A DNA stretch of 64,000 bases from an uncultured Candidatus Saccharibacteria bacterium. Lineage in GTDB: Bacteria; Patescibacteriota; Saccharimonadia; Saccharimonadales; Saccharimonadaceae. A program made the translations under genes and the position numbers. The notes beneath the pieces were generated by a model. That model did not search any database and was not told where the DNA came from. It worked only from the letters and a program-made list of their open reading frames with translations. The stretch lies in contig CAMZIL010000005.1 of assembly GCA_947307225.1 (NCBI GenBank), positions 1-64,000 on the forward strand. Direction: 5' to 3'. This document shows positions 41,291 to 51,486 of this stretch, piece by piece. Every line of letters begins with the position of its first letter. Position 1 is the stretch's first letter.

Positions 41291-42652
41291 ATGGCAAAAT
41301 CCAAAGCAAAATTTGTCTGTCAAAACTGCGGCACTAGCTACGCAAAGTGGGCTGGTCGCTGCGAAAATTGTGGCGAGTGGAACACTTTGCTCGAGCAGGA
41401 GGTTCCGACCGAGGCCGAGGCAAAATCTGCCCTCGCGAAAGGCGCAATTTCTGGCAAAAAGCTCGCGGCGGTTTCAATCAATGAAATCGAGCCCTCCGAT
41501 GCTGGTAGTCGTCTAAAAACTGGCTTCCCGGAGCTTGATAATGTTCTCGGCGGTGGCATTTTGCTTGGTGGCGTAGCACTCCTAGCCGGTCAGCCTGGCA
41601 TGGGTAAGTCTACGATTTTAATGCAGATTTGTGCGACCATTTCTAATGCGGGCCGCAAAGTATTGTATGTTTCTGGCGAGGAATCGGCCGGGCAGGTAAA
41701 GATGCGCGCGATTCGCCTAGGCGCCAGTTCCGATCAGCTGCATTTTGCTAGCTCGTCTTCCGCAAATGATATTGCGAAAACTATCGAAGAGGACGGCTAT
41801 GATCTCGTTATCGTCGACTCGATTCAAACTCTTAGCATGGCCGAGATTAGCTCTGCGCCGGGCACGGTTAGTCAGGTTAGCAACTGCGGCAATCTGATTA
41901 TTCGCGCCGCGAAAAATAGCGGTACGGCCGTCATTATTGTTGGTCATGTTACAAAAGAGGGCACGCTTGCTGGTCCGAAGGTTCTCGAACATCTCGTTGA
42001 TGTAGTTTTGAATTTTGAGGGCGATCGCTACGGCGGCTTCAAGACGATTCGTGCAGTCAAAAACCGCTTTGGTTCTACGAATGAGGTTGCGATTTTTGAG
42101 ATGGCATCCGAGGGGCTCGTTGAGGTCAAGAATCCGTCCGAGGCGCTCCTTTCCGAACGCCAAAATACTGACGGCAGCATCATTATGGCAACAATCGAGG
42201 GCACGCGTCCGCTCCTCGTCGAGATTCAGGCGCTCGTCAATTCGACGAACTTTGGTTATCCAAAACGTACGGCTTCTGGTTTTGATCTCAACCGCCTTAA
42301 CCTTCTAATCGCCGTGCTCGAAAAGCGCACTAAACTTAAACTCCAGGATAAAGATATTTTCATTAACGTTGTTGGCGGCATGAAGCTCAACGACTCGGCG
42401 GCCGATTTGGCGATTTGCATGGCAATTGCTAGCGCCGCGGCTGGCCGCAAACTCGATGACAATCTAGTCGTCTTTGGCGAGGTCGGTCTCGGCGGGGAAA
42501 TTCGCTCCGTCATTGCGCCAGACCGTCGCATCGCAGAGGCAAAAAAGCTCGGCTTTAAAAATGCAATCGCGCCGGCGACCGTCAAAGACAAGTTTGTCCT
42601 GCCGGTCAAAGACCTCCGTTCTGCACTCGTGAAATACATGAACAACAAATAA
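41291..42652 (+). CDS. radA: DNA repair protein RadA
   Basis: CQNCGTSYAKWAGRCENCGEW zinc finger, GQPGMGKST, KNRFGSTNEVAIFEM. Confidence 0.96.
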   Translation: MAKSKAKFVCQNCGTSYAKWAGRCENCGEWNTLLEQEVPTEAEAKSALAKGAISGKKLAAVSINEIEPSDAGSRLKTGFPELDNVLGGGILLGGVALLAGQPGMGKSTILMQICATISNAGRKVLYVSGEESAGQVKMRAIRLGASSDQLHFASSSSANDIAKTIEEDGYDLVIVDSIQTLSMAEISSAPGTVSQVSNCGNLIIRAAKNSGTAVIIVGHVTKEGTLAGPKVLEHLVDVVLNFEGDRYGGFKTIRAVKNRFGSTNEVAIFEMASEGLVEVKNPSEALLSERQNTDGSIIMATIEGTRPLLVEIQALVNSTNFGYPKRTASGFDLNRLNLLIAVLEKRTKLKLQDKDIFINVVGGMKLNDSAADLAICMAIASAAAGRKLDDNLVVFGEVGLGGEIRSVIAPDRRIAEAKKLGFKNAIAPATVKDKFVLPVKDLRSALVKYMNNK

Positions 42653-42748
42653 TGTTGCAATAAATACAACGTTTTATTGCGCTAATGTATAGACGCGAGC
42701 ATCACAAAACATTAAAATAAGTATAAGTATTAAAAGTGGAGTGTATTT

Positions 42749-45067
42749 GTGAAACGGAAGGGTGTTTTCTGTGTCTTTGTTGCGTCGATTTTGGCGTTGG
42801 CATTGTCGGTCTGCAATGTAAAAAGCGTTTTTGCGGACGAAGTTTTTAATGTAACTGGCGCAACAATCAAGAGTGCGTCGGCTGGCACGGCTGCTTCGAT
42901 CGAGGGCATTAACGGCAATGAAATCACGAGCAATGTAAAGTTCTTGGCGGTAAACGACAACCTTACCTATTCGATCAAGATTAAAAATAATAGCGGTCAA
43001 AAAGTTCGCCTCATTTCCGTCACTGACGATAATGATGTCGACATCCTGTCTTATGAATATAACGCGGCGCCAAACTACGTTTTTGCCGCCGATAGCGAAT
43101 ACGAATTCACTCCAAAAGTCACATATTTACAAAGCGTCACCACTTGGACCGATCACGAACAGTCATTTACTGTAAAATTCACTTTTACTTACGAAATTGT
43201 TACCGAAACCGGCAGCAGCACGACTGGATCTTCGGATATTACGCTCGGCACTAACCCGAAAACCAATGATAATATTCTTGGTTCTGTAGCCATCCTCGGT
43301 TTATCGATCGCCGGCCTAATCGTTGCCGTAGTTCTATTCAGGCGCGGTAAAAACAAAGCAAAAACACTTGTGGCCGTCGCGGCAATCGTTGCGGTTTCTG
43401 GCGTTGCCGTTCAGGGCGTGTTTGCTGATGGAAACAGCTTCGATGTCGATCTCGTCATCAATTACACTTTTGATAATATCAACCGAATTACGTACGAAGG
43501 CCTCACTACTTCGGAAGAAGCGTTCGTGCACAATCCAGACGCTTACCAGCCTGGCAAGCAAGAGATAACTATCAATAATCCATCGTCGCGCACCGAATAT
43601 GAGTTCGCGGGATGGACCGGTAGCAATGGCAATACGCCAACCAAGCAGTTAGTAATTCCGACGACTGCAACTGGAGATTTGCACTATATCGCAAATTGGA
43701 CCCCAATTGCATATCCGATCACCCTTCATCTTGAAGGTGGCACTTTGGAGCAGATGCCGCCAGATACCTATACTTACGAATCGCCAGATATCCAGATTGG
43801 CGTGCCGACCCGTCCAGGCTTCGTGTTTATGGGATGGTCCGGTACGAATATCCCGAACGTTACCATGGCCTACAAGATTCTTCACAATAGCTCTGGCGCG
43901 CTCGAGTTTACCGCGAACTGGTCGCCGATCAAGTATAACGTTTACTATGCTGGCCTCGATAATGAGGGTTCGGATAACTACATCACCGGCTCGATCGATC
44001 CGCATCTAAATATTGGCTACAACGAAGAGTTCACATTGAGAGATAACGGCTTTACTCTCAACCATCCGGACAATAACTACAGGTTTGCCGGCTATCATCT
44101 AAGAGATGTTCATTTGAACCAGAGTCTTGGCGACTATCAGCCGGGTGATACTTTGAAGAATCTCAACTCGGAATACAATGGCGTCGTAGAGGTTACGCCA
44201 ATTTGGGAGTACCTCGGACCGAAATTGAAGGTAGGCGACATCGTGAACTATCGCCCGAATGTCTCAGACGCAAACGGCACGGCATTTAGTACGCCATATT
44301 CCTATACGGCAGCCACGACGCTAACTGGAGCAAGCAGTAATCAGACCTTTAGCTCCAATAATAATATGGGCCAATGGCGCGTCTTGGAAATTGCTGACGA
44401 CGGCACGGTTACCTTGATCGGTAATACGACATCTAACCTCCAGCTAAAGGGCTTTACTGGCTTCTATGGCGCAAGTGACGTGCTAGAGGGCGCCGCATCG
44501 GTGTATGGCCACGGCTTTGGCGCAGTCAGCGCAAGAAGCTTGAATATTGATGATTTCGTGAAAAATATCACTAACCCGTCTGCGCTGAAAAATACTACTC
44601 AGTACGGACAGCCTCGAAATACTAGATACGGCTTTGATCGTACTCTGCCTACCGAGCTATCGACGAGTGTTGACGAAAATGGCTTTACTCATGTTGAATA
44701 TGGCGCATTAACCAGTGTTGGGGCACAAACTACATTCGCGATTACGGTTACTCGTCTCTCTAACTACGGTGGCGCTAGAGGGAATATGAAAAACGAAAAC
44801 GCGTACACGGTACTCTTTAGCGGAGGCTGGGGCAGCACGGGCGCATGGATAAATCATCGCGGCGTCGATCCGATCAGTCAGCAGGCAGAGTATGGTCTTG
44901 AGATTATTCAAAGCAATAACATTCTTCACAAGTCACTCAAATCTGTTGGCGTCAGCCCACGCGATAATGCGCAAAGTTTCCGCGTAGCTCCAGTCGTGAC
45001 TATGCGTTCGGATGCTATTTATACTTGGGATGACGTCTGGCTAAGGTGGAATATTAGCGTAGAATAA
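42749..45067 (+). CDS. Large surface protein, paralogue of 16724-19678 in its N-terminal half
   Basis: Signal peptide, TM pair at about residues 180-225, InlB-like repeats, C-terminal VGDIVNYRP...WRVLEIADDGTVTLIG domain. Confidence 0.75.
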   Translation: MKRKGVFCVFVASILALALSVCNVKSVFADEVFNVTGATIKSASAGTAASIEGINGNEITSNVKFLAVNDNLTYSIKIKNNSGQKVRLISVTDDNDVDILSYEYNAAPNYVFAADSEYEFTPKVTYLQSVTTWTDHEQSFTVKFTFTYEIVTETGSSTTGSSDITLGTNPKTNDNILGSVAILGLSIAGLIVAVVLFRRGKNKAKTLVAVAAIVAVSGVAVQGVFADGNSFDVDLVINYTFDNINRITYEGLTTSEEAFVHNPDAYQPGKQEITINNPSSRTEYEFAGWTGSNGNTPTKQLVIPTTATGDLHYIANWTPIAYPITLHLEGGTLEQMPPDTYTYESPDIQIGVPTRPGFVFMGWSGTNIPNVTMAYKILHNSSGALEFTANWSPIKYNVYYAGLDNEGSDNYITGSIDPHLNIGYNEEFTLRDNGFTLNHPDNNYRFAGYHLRDVHLNQSLGDYQPGDTLKNLNSEYNGVVEVTPIWEYLGPKLKVGDIVNYRPNVSDANGTAFSTPYSYTAATTLTGASSNQTFSSNNNMGQWRVLEIADDGTVTLIGNTTSNLQLKGFTGFYGASDVLEGAASVYGHGFGAVSARSLNIDDFVKNITNPSALKNTTQYGQPRNTRYGFDRTLPTELSTSVDENGFTHVEYGALTSVGAQTTFAITVTRLSNYGGARGNMKNENAYTVLFSGGWGSTGAWINHRGVDPISQQAEYGLEIIQSNNILHKSLKSVGVSPRDNAQSFRVAPVVTMRSDAIYTWDDVWLRWNISVE

Positions 45068-45120
45068 AACGGGGTTGAGCCTTGCATCTCCCTCTAATCT
45101 GTGGTAAAATAAGCGACAGT

Positions 45121-45387
45121 ATGATTACAAAAGATAACAAAGCCAAGGCTATTAAGAAGCTTGCCCGCAGCGACAAAGATGTCGGCTCTCCAGAGGTTCA
45201 GGTTGCTATTTTGACTGAGCGCATCAAGGAAGTTACCGAGCACGTCAAGGCAAACAAGCACGACTTTATGGCAAAGCGTGGCCTCATCCAGATGGTTGGC
45301 CAGCGCAAAAAGTTGCTCAAGTACCTCGAAAAGACTGATTTCGAAACTTACAAAGCAACTGTCGCCAAACTTGGTCTTCGCAAATAA
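45121..45387 (+). CDS. rpsO: 30S ribosomal protein S15
   Basis: DVGSPEVQVAILTERIKEVTEHVKANKHDFMAKRGLIQMVGQRKKLLKYL. Confidence 0.97.
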   Translation: MITKDNKAKAIKKLARSDKDVGSPEVQVAILTERIKEVTEHVKANKHDFMAKRGLIQMVGQRKKLLKYLEKTDFETYKATVAKLGLRK

Positions 45388-45393
45388 AAAGAA

Positions 45394-45424
45394 CCAGCTC
45401 GCCTCATCGGAGAGCTGGTTTTTT
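45394..45424 (+). terminator. Rho-independent terminator
   Basis: AACCAGCTCGCCTCATCGGAGAGCTGGTTTTTT. Confidence 0.75.
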
Positions 45425-45441
45425 CGTGGAGAAATGTGCTT

Positions 45442-45987
45442 TTAACAGGTTGCAAGGGAATCGGCCAGACGCATTGAGACGTTATCGAGGTCTTTTGCTG
45501 ACGGGCTTAAGTCTGCGGTTTCTGCGATCTCTCGCAGGATGACCTGAACTTCCTTTACGGCGGCATCGAGTGCCGTGGACTTGTTGCTGTTACTGCAGCG
45601 ACTGTCGATTACGAAGTTCAAGAAGCTTTGTTCATCTTCGCGACTGACGAACAATGTGACAAACTGCCCGGGCTGTTTATCCTTCTTTGCCTTTTTGCGG
45701 AATCTTTTCCAGTAGGCGTCGATGATTGCCTGTTCTGTTTGGCGGGGCATAACCCCACTTACAACAAGGCGACGCGTGCAGCTATTACTGTCATCGTCGG
45801 CGATCAGCGAACATGGGAAGAGCTGCAGCCTCGTCGAATTACTCTTGGAATCGTATAGATACCTCATTGTAACCGGCATGTTCTGACGCGCCTCTTCGAA
45901 AAGTTCTGACGCCTTTTCTGCTGGGAAAACACCTCTGATGGCGATTTCCGTCCTTGTGCAAACTGCTAAATCCGTGAAAAAATCCAT
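45442..45987 (-). CDS. Hypothetical protein
   Basis: Intact ORF with consensus minus-strand promoter TTGACT-N17-TATAAT near 46063-46091. Confidence 0.6.
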   Translation of the reverse strand: MDFFTDLAVCTRTEIAIRGVFPAEKASELFEEARQNMPVTMRYLYDSKSNSTRLQLFPCSLIADDDSNSCTRRLVVSGVMPRQTEQAIIDAYWKRFRKKAKKDKQPGQFVTLFVSREDEQSFLNFVIDSRCSNSNKSTALDAAVKEVQVILREIAETADLSPSAKDLDNVSMRLADSLATC

Positions 45988-46062
45988 TATTCTACCTCCT
46001 CTAGAATTTTGGTCGCTTACCTCTTATAAAACAAAAAAGTCCCATAAGTAGGCACATTTCTA

Positions 46063-46104
46063 ATTATAGCACAAACAGTATAAAAAGTCAATGTGTGATA
46101 TAAT
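46063..46104. promoter_or_regulatory. Overlapping divergent promoters (hypothetical minus / pnp plus)
   Basis: Plus extended -10 GTGATATAAT begins 7 nt from the minus -35. Confidence 0.6.
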
Positions 46105-46124
46105 AGAGGCAGCAAATAATATAT

Positions 46125-46191
46125 CGAGAAAATGATAGATATTTTCTCGCAAATATTGCGATAGAATACTTATTATTTTCTCGAGGAAAGG
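46125..46191 (+). promoter_or_regulatory. pnp leader with alternative pairing
   Basis: CGAGAAAAT (46125-46133) can pair with ATTTTCTCG at 46141-46149 or 46175-46183; the second copy abuts RBS AGGAAAGG. Confidence 0.5.
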
Positions 46192-46200
46192 CAGTTTTTG

Positions 46201-48384
46201 ATGGACATCATCAACCCAAGCGGCAAGAAAACCTTCAAGCTTGAGACGGATTTTTGTGGTCGCAAGCTCGGTCTCGAAGTAAACCGTGTCGGTTTTCGTA
46301 CCACTTCATCAGTATTAGTCACTTATGGCGACACCGTCGTGCTCGGTTCCGTCGTAGTTGGCACCAAGCCAGTCGTTCAGGATTTCTTCCCACTTTCGAT
46401 TGACTACGAAGAAAAGTACTACGCTTCCGGCAAAATCAGCAGCAGCAAGTTTATTAAGCGTGAAGGCAAGCCTTCCGATAACGCAGTCCTCGTTGGCCGT
46501 CTTATCGATCGCCCAATTCGTCCGCTCTTCCCGAAGGGCTATCGCCAGGAAATCCAGGTTGTTACGACCGTTCTTTCCATGGATCCAAACTTCCGCCCAG
46601 ACGTTATTGCCATGATCGCCGCATCGAGCGCTTTGATGCTTGCTGGCGTTCCATTTGATGGCCCAATCGCAGGTCTCCGCATCGGTCGCGTCAACGGTGA
46701 GTACAAGGCATTCTTGACTCCAGAAGAACGTGAAGCTTCCGATCTTGACCTCGTCGTTGCTGGCAAAGATTCCGGCATCACCATGGTTGAAGCTGGCGCA
46801 AATGAAGTCCCAGAAGACGTCATCGTCGGCGGTCTTGAATGGGGTCTAAAGATGATTCAGCCTGCTATCGCGCTTCAGAACGAGCTCCGCGAGAAGGTTG
46901 GCGTTGAGGAGAAAGAATACACCCTCATTCTTCCTAGCGAAGAAGCCCAGGCGAAGGTTGATAAGTGGATGGAAGGCAAACTCGGCCCAGAACTCCGCAC
47001 TCAGAACACTGTCGAGCGCAATAACCTTATCGATGAAATCCGCTGGGCAATGCACGATGAATTCTCTCAGGAGATCACCGACGAAGAAGCTGGCATCACC
47101 GATAAGATGACTGATGAAGAAAAGACCAATGCTCGCACGCATTACTACGATGAGCATTTCCGCGCAGAATATAATGATGCATTCGAGCTCGCCGTAAAAC
47201 ATGATGTTCGCAAGCATATCATCGAAGAAGGTGTTCGCCCAGATGGCCGCAAGCTCGACGAGGTCCGCCCACTCAGCTCTCAGGTCGGCATTTTGCCACG
47301 CTGCCACGGCTCCAGCCTCTTTACTCGTGGTGTTACTCAGGCTATGAACATCGTCACTTTGGCTCCACTCAGCTACGCTCAGCTCGTAGATACGATGGAA
47401 GTCACCGATGGCACTCGTCGCTATATGCATCACTACAATGCACCTGGTTATACGGTTGGTGAGATTTCTCGCCTTGGTAGCCCGGGTCGTCGCGAAGTTG
47501 GCCACGGCTATCTCGCAGAGCGCGCGCTCATGCCAGTTCTTCCTAGCGAAGAAGAATTCCCATATGCAATCCGCAGCGTCACCGAGATTATGTCTCAGAA
47601 CGGTTCGACTTCTATGGCTGCAACTTGTAGCTCCTGTCTCGCTCTTATGGATGCTGGTGTCCCACTCAAGCGCCCAGTTTCCGGCGTTGCTATGGGTCTC
47701 ATGATGGACGGCGACAAGCCGTACGTCCTTACTGACCTTATGGATGCTGAGGACTTTGCTGGCGATATGGACTTCAAGGTCACCGGTACTACCGAAGGTG
47801 TCACCGCACTTCAGATGGATATGAAGGTTCATGGTCTCCCAGTCGAAGTTTTGAAGCAGGCAATTGCTCAGGCACACGAAGGCCGCATGTTTATCTTGAA
47901 TCACATGCTTAGCGTTCTCGCTGGCCCACGCGACCATCTCAGCCCATACGCTCCACAGATTGAAAAACTCATGGTCAATCCAGACAAAATCGGTACGATT
48001 ATCGGTAAGGGCGGTGAGACCATCAACAAGATTACTTCCGAAACCGGCGCAGAGGTCAATATCGAAGAGAATGGCCTCGTTACGGTTGCTGCAACTGATG
48101 CCGAAAAGATCAAGAAAGCTATGGACTGGATTAAGTCTCTCGTTGAGGAGCCAGAACCAGGCAAGATTTATACTGGTAAAGTTGTCTCGATCAAGGACTT
48201 TGGCGCATTCGTTAATATTCTCCCAGGTATCGACGGTATGCTTCACATCTCCCAGATCTCTGATCATCGCCTCGAAAAGGTTACTGACGCTCTCCAGGTC
48301 GGCGACGAAATCAAGGTTCGCCTTGACGCAATCGACGATAAGGGCCGTCTCAGCCTCTCGATGAAGAACGTCGATCAGAAATAA
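46201..48384 (+). CDS. pnp: Polyribonucleotide nucleotidyltransferase (PNPase)
   Basis: RNase PH repeats, KH (GTIIGKGGETINKI), S1 (YTGKVVSIKDFGAFVNI). Confidence 0.97.
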   Translation: MDIINPSGKKTFKLETDFCGRKLGLEVNRVGFRTTSSVLVTYGDTVVLGSVVVGTKPVVQDFFPLSIDYEEKYYASGKISSSKFIKREGKPSDNAVLVGRLIDRPIRPLFPKGYRQEIQVVTTVLSMDPNFRPDVIAMIAASSALMLAGVPFDGPIAGLRIGRVNGEYKAFLTPEEREASDLDLVVAGKDSGITMVEAGANEVPEDVIVGGLEWGLKMIQPAIALQNELREKVGVEEKEYTLILPSEEAQAKVDKWMEGKLGPELRTQNTVERNNLIDEIRWAMHDEFSQEITDEEAGITDKMTDEEKTNARTHYYDEHFRAEYNDAFELAVKHDVRKHIIEEGVRPDGRKLDEVRPLSSQVGILPRCHGSSLFTRGVTQAMNIVTLAPLSYAQLVDTMEVTDGTRRYMHHYNAPGYTVGEISRLGSPGRREVGHGYLAERALMPVLPSEEEFPYAIRSVTEIMSQNGSTSMAATCSSCLALMDAGVPLKRPVSGVAMGLMMDGDKPYVLTDLMDAEDFAGDMDFKVTGTTEGVTALQMDMKVHGLPVEVLKQAIAQAHEGRMFILNHMLSVLAGPRDHLSPYAPQIEKLMVNPDKIGTIIGKGGETINKITSETGAEVNIEENGLVTVAATDAEKIKKAMDWIKSLVEEPEPGKIYTGKVVSIKDFGAFVNILPGIDGMLHISQISDHRLEKVTDALQVGDEIKVRLDAIDDKGRLSLSMKNVDQK

Positions 48385-48399
48385 CAGCATAAGCATTTA

Positions 48400-48438
48400 A
48401 AATATCTAGAATAATATTGTATTGTTCTAGATATTTTT
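48400..48438 (+). terminator. Rho-independent terminator of pnp
   Basis: AAAATATCTAGAA...TTCTAGATATTTTT. Confidence 0.75.
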
Positions 48439-48483
48439 GTGATATGATTACATTAAATATAACTTAAAGGAGAATAGTTATCT

Positions 48484-49185
48484 ATGGCTACTAATGCAGT
48501 AGTTGATCCAATCAAAATGCCTAAGATGAAAGTAGACAACAAATTCATCGCAGGCGTCAATGCAGCATGTACCTCTCTAGCCGTTTTCTTTGGCTGGATG
48601 GCGATCTTTGCTGGCATCGCAAGCTTTACTAAAGAAGGCTGGATTGTCGGCCTCCCACTAGTTGACACCATTTTTGGTGCAAACTTCGGTGGCTTCTATG
48701 AAGGTAGCGTTAGTATTGCCTTCCTAGCAACCAGTATCCTTTCACTAGTCTTCGCTCTTATCGGCCTCATTGCGGCTCGCAAGATCACCGATATTGATGC
48801 AATGAAGAGCTCCTGGAAGTGCACCCGCAACGTCTTCGTTGCTATCGCTGGCATCGAAGTTCTAAAGATGGTTATCCTTGCTATCTACGCTCTCGCTGGT
48901 ATTGGCGAAAAAGCTGGGGTAAAGCAGGGTTATCTCTGGCTTAACGGCTTCCTATCCAACACGCTTGCGGCTATCGGTGCATGCGCAGTAGCATACATTG
49001 CTCACATGATTGCACAGGGCAAGACCCAGGTTCTCAGCATCATGCGCTTCGTCGCTCTTGGTGTTGCTGGTGCTGCTTTCGTTATCGCTCTTATCTCGAC
49101 CTTTGTTAACTTCTACAGCGGTTGTGCAAAGGACGATTACAAGTGCCTTTACGAAGAGGCAAAAGCCAAACTCAAAAAAGACTAA
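48484..49185 (+). CDS. Polytopic membrane protein of unknown function
   Basis: About 5 hydrophobic segments; RBS AAAGGAG. Confidence 0.65.
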   Translation: MATNAVVDPIKMPKMKVDNKFIAGVNAACTSLAVFFGWMAIFAGIASFTKEGWIVGLPLVDTIFGANFGGFYEGSVSIAFLATSILSLVFALIGLIAARKITDIDAMKSSWKCTRNVFVAIAGIEVLKMVILAIYALAGIGEKAGVKQGYLWLNGFLSNTLAAIGACAVAYIAHMIAQGKTQVLSIMRFVALGVAGAAFVIALISTFVNFYSGCAKDDYKCLYEEAKAKLKKD

Positions 49186-49199
49186 CTAAATAGTTAACA

Positions 49200-49231
49200 A
49201 AAAAGAGAAGCGCATATGCTTCTCTTTTTTA
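49200..49231 (+). terminator. Rho-independent terminator
   Basis: AAAAGAGAAGCGCATATGCTTCTCTTTTTT. Confidence 0.75.
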
Positions 49232-49249
49232 TGCTATAATTTAAGGTAT

Positions 49250-51469
49250 ATGGCACAGAAAAAGCGAGGTAGAAAGCGCAAGTCCACTAAAGAAGAAGTT
49301 CCAAAACATGAACTTCCTGGTGGTTTTTGGCGCCAAGCGTTGGCAATTCTTTTCTTAGTATTTGCAGTAACTTTTGTAGCAATGTGGTTTGGCGCTGGCC
49401 AAAACGCAGTCTTTTTGCAGTGGCTAAAGGACGCCTGTGATCACGTATTTGGTTATACGACTTATCTATTTCCGTTGATCTTTATCTACATCGCCGTCAT
49501 GATTTTCCGCGCGCCGGGCAACCGCGTTGATGCGAGTGTCTGGATTGCGTCTGGCTTGATGATTTTCTGGTTCTGCGGCATCTTTGGTGTCGGCAGCTAC
49601 AATACGCCGAACTCTACGGGCGGTGTTATCGGCGACTATATGAACTCGTTTGCTGTAAAGAACCTCGGTAGCGGCGTTTCGATCATGATTTATATCGTTC
49701 TTATTCTGATCACTGCGCTATTTATGTACGCCGAGACTCCACTCGCGCTCTTCCGCAAGATTGCCTCGATTTTCAAGACGAGCAAGGATGGCGAAGATGC
49801 CGAGAATGCTCGCGTCATGCGCAAGATCAAGGAAAAGGCCGACAAAGAAGAGCCTAGCGAACTAAAGATTGTCGCTAATGTCCCGACGGTCGATCATAAG
49901 AACGATCGCGAAGAGCCTCCACTTAAAAAGAAGGGGATGGAAGAAGTCAAAGTTAGCGAAGAACCAATGGCGCTCGTTGCAGTTTCTGATCCAAACTGGA
50001 AGATGCCACCAATGGATTTGCTTAACAAAAAGACTACGCCGGCTGACCCAGGCGATACCGAAGCAAATGCTCGTATTATTCGCGAAACGCTCGCGCAGTT
50101 TGACATCGATGTGACGGTTGAGGGTGCAAATCTTGGCCCACGCATTACGCAATATACACTTCTTCCTCCTGCTGGCGTCCGCGTCAACAAACTTCTCGCG
50201 TATGACAAAAACCTCGCAATGGCACTTGCCGCGGATAAGATTCGTATTGAGGCACCAATTCCACGCACGAATATGGTTGGCGTCGAGGTACCGAATATTA
50301 CCCCAGCCAGCGTTGGCCTACACGAGCTTCTACGTTCCGCTGAATGGCGCAAGATTATTCAGGACAAGCCGCTTGCATTTACGGTAGGTAAGGATATTGC
50401 TGGCCAGGTCGTCGTTGGCGATCTCGCAAAGATGCCTCACCTCCTCATTGCAGGTACTACCGGTTCTGGTAAGTCCGTCATGACGAACGTTCTCATTAAC
50501 TCGTTGCTTTACCATAACTCTCCAAGCGACCTAAAGCTTATCATTGTCGATCCAAAGCAGGTCGAAATGGCGGCGTATGAAGATATTCCGCACTTGCTCG
50601 CGCCGGTTATTAATAGTACCGACAAGGCACTTAGCGCAATGAAGTGGGCAGTGGGCGAAATGGAAAAGCGCTACACCTTGATGAGCAAAGAGCGCGTCAA
50701 GAACATTATCGACTACAACGCAAAGATGGCCGAACAGGGCGGTACCGTCTTGATCGAAGACGAAGATGGCAATCCGCAGGAACATAACCAGGGCAAGATG
50801 CCGTATATTGTTGTTATCGTCGACGAGATGGCGGACCTTATGATGACCGCCGGCAAAGAGCTCGAGATGCTTATTGTCCGTATCGCACAAAAAGGCCGTG
50901 CAGCGGGTATTCACCTCGTCCTTGCAACCCAGCGTCCAGAAGTTAAGGTTGTTACTGGTCTTATCAAGGCCAACATTCCGGGCCGCATCGCCTTCGCAGT
51001 GAATAACGGTGTCGACTCGCGCGTTATGTTGGACTCAATGGGCGCAGAAAAGCTTCTTGGTTCTGGTGATATGCTATTCCTTACGACCGAAATGATGGGT
51101 AAGCCTCGCCGCGTTCAGGGTGCCTTTGTTAGCGATAAAGAAATTGGCAAGATTGCAGACTTCCTCCGTCAGCAAGCTCCGCCACAATATAACGAAGAAG
51201 TCACTTCCCAGACGGTCTCCATGCCAGGTATGCCAGGCATGGGCGGTTCCGGTGAAGGTGGTGGCGATATTGAGCGCCAGGCGGCAGAGATTGCTATTCG
51301 TGCCGGTAGGCTTTCGACTTCGCTCTTGCAGCGCCAGCTCCATATTGGTTACGGCCGTGCAGCCTCGATTATCGATGAACTTGAAGCTAAGGGCGTAGTT
51401 GGCCCAGCGACTGGCGGCAACAAGCCACGCGACGTCTTGATCACTTCCATCGACGAATACCCAGGATAG
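49250..51469 (+). CDS. ftsK: DNA translocase FtsK/SpoIIIE
   Basis: 4-TM N-terminus, LLIAGTTGSGKSVMTNVLINSLLYH, gamma-like winged helix C-terminus. Confidence 0.95.
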   Translation: MAQKKRGRKRKSTKEEVPKHELPGGFWRQALAILFLVFAVTFVAMWFGAGQNAVFLQWLKDACDHVFGYTTYLFPLIFIYIAVMIFRAPGNRVDASVWIASGLMIFWFCGIFGVGSYNTPNSTGGVIGDYMNSFAVKNLGSGVSIMIYIVLILITALFMYAETPLALFRKIASIFKTSKDGEDAENARVMRKIKEKADKEEPSELKIVANVPTVDHKNDREEPPLKKKGMEEVKVSEEPMALVAVSDPNWKMPPMDLLNKKTTPADPGDTEANARIIRETLAQFDIDVTVEGANLGPRITQYTLLPPAGVRVNKLLAYDKNLAMALAADKIRIEAPIPRTNMVGVEVPNITPASVGLHELLRSAEWRKIIQDKPLAFTVGKDIAGQVVVGDLAKMPHLLIAGTTGSGKSVMTNVLINSLLYHNSPSDLKLIIVDPKQVEMAAYEDIPHLLAPVINSTDKALSAMKWAVGEMEKRYTLMSKERVKNIIDYNAKMAEQGGTVLIEDEDGNPQEHNQGKMPYIVVIVDEMADLMMTAGKELEMLIVRIAQKGRAAGIHLVLATQRPEVKVVTGLIKANIPGRIAFAVNNGVDSRVMLDSMGAEKLLGSGDMLFLTTEMMGKPRRVQGAFVSDKEIGKIADFLRQQAPPQYNEEVTSQTVSMPGMPGMGGSGEGGGDIERQAAEIAIRAGRLSTSLLQRQLHIGYGRAASIIDELEAKGVVGPATGGNKPRDVLITSIDEYPG

Positions 51470-51486
51470 TATGCTATACTATCTTT

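Noticed and set aside
46846-48396. 516-aa minus-strand ORF opposite pnp
   Set aside because: Antisense to a certain pnp; no promoter, start context or recognisable motif. Probably a by-product of pnp codon bias.
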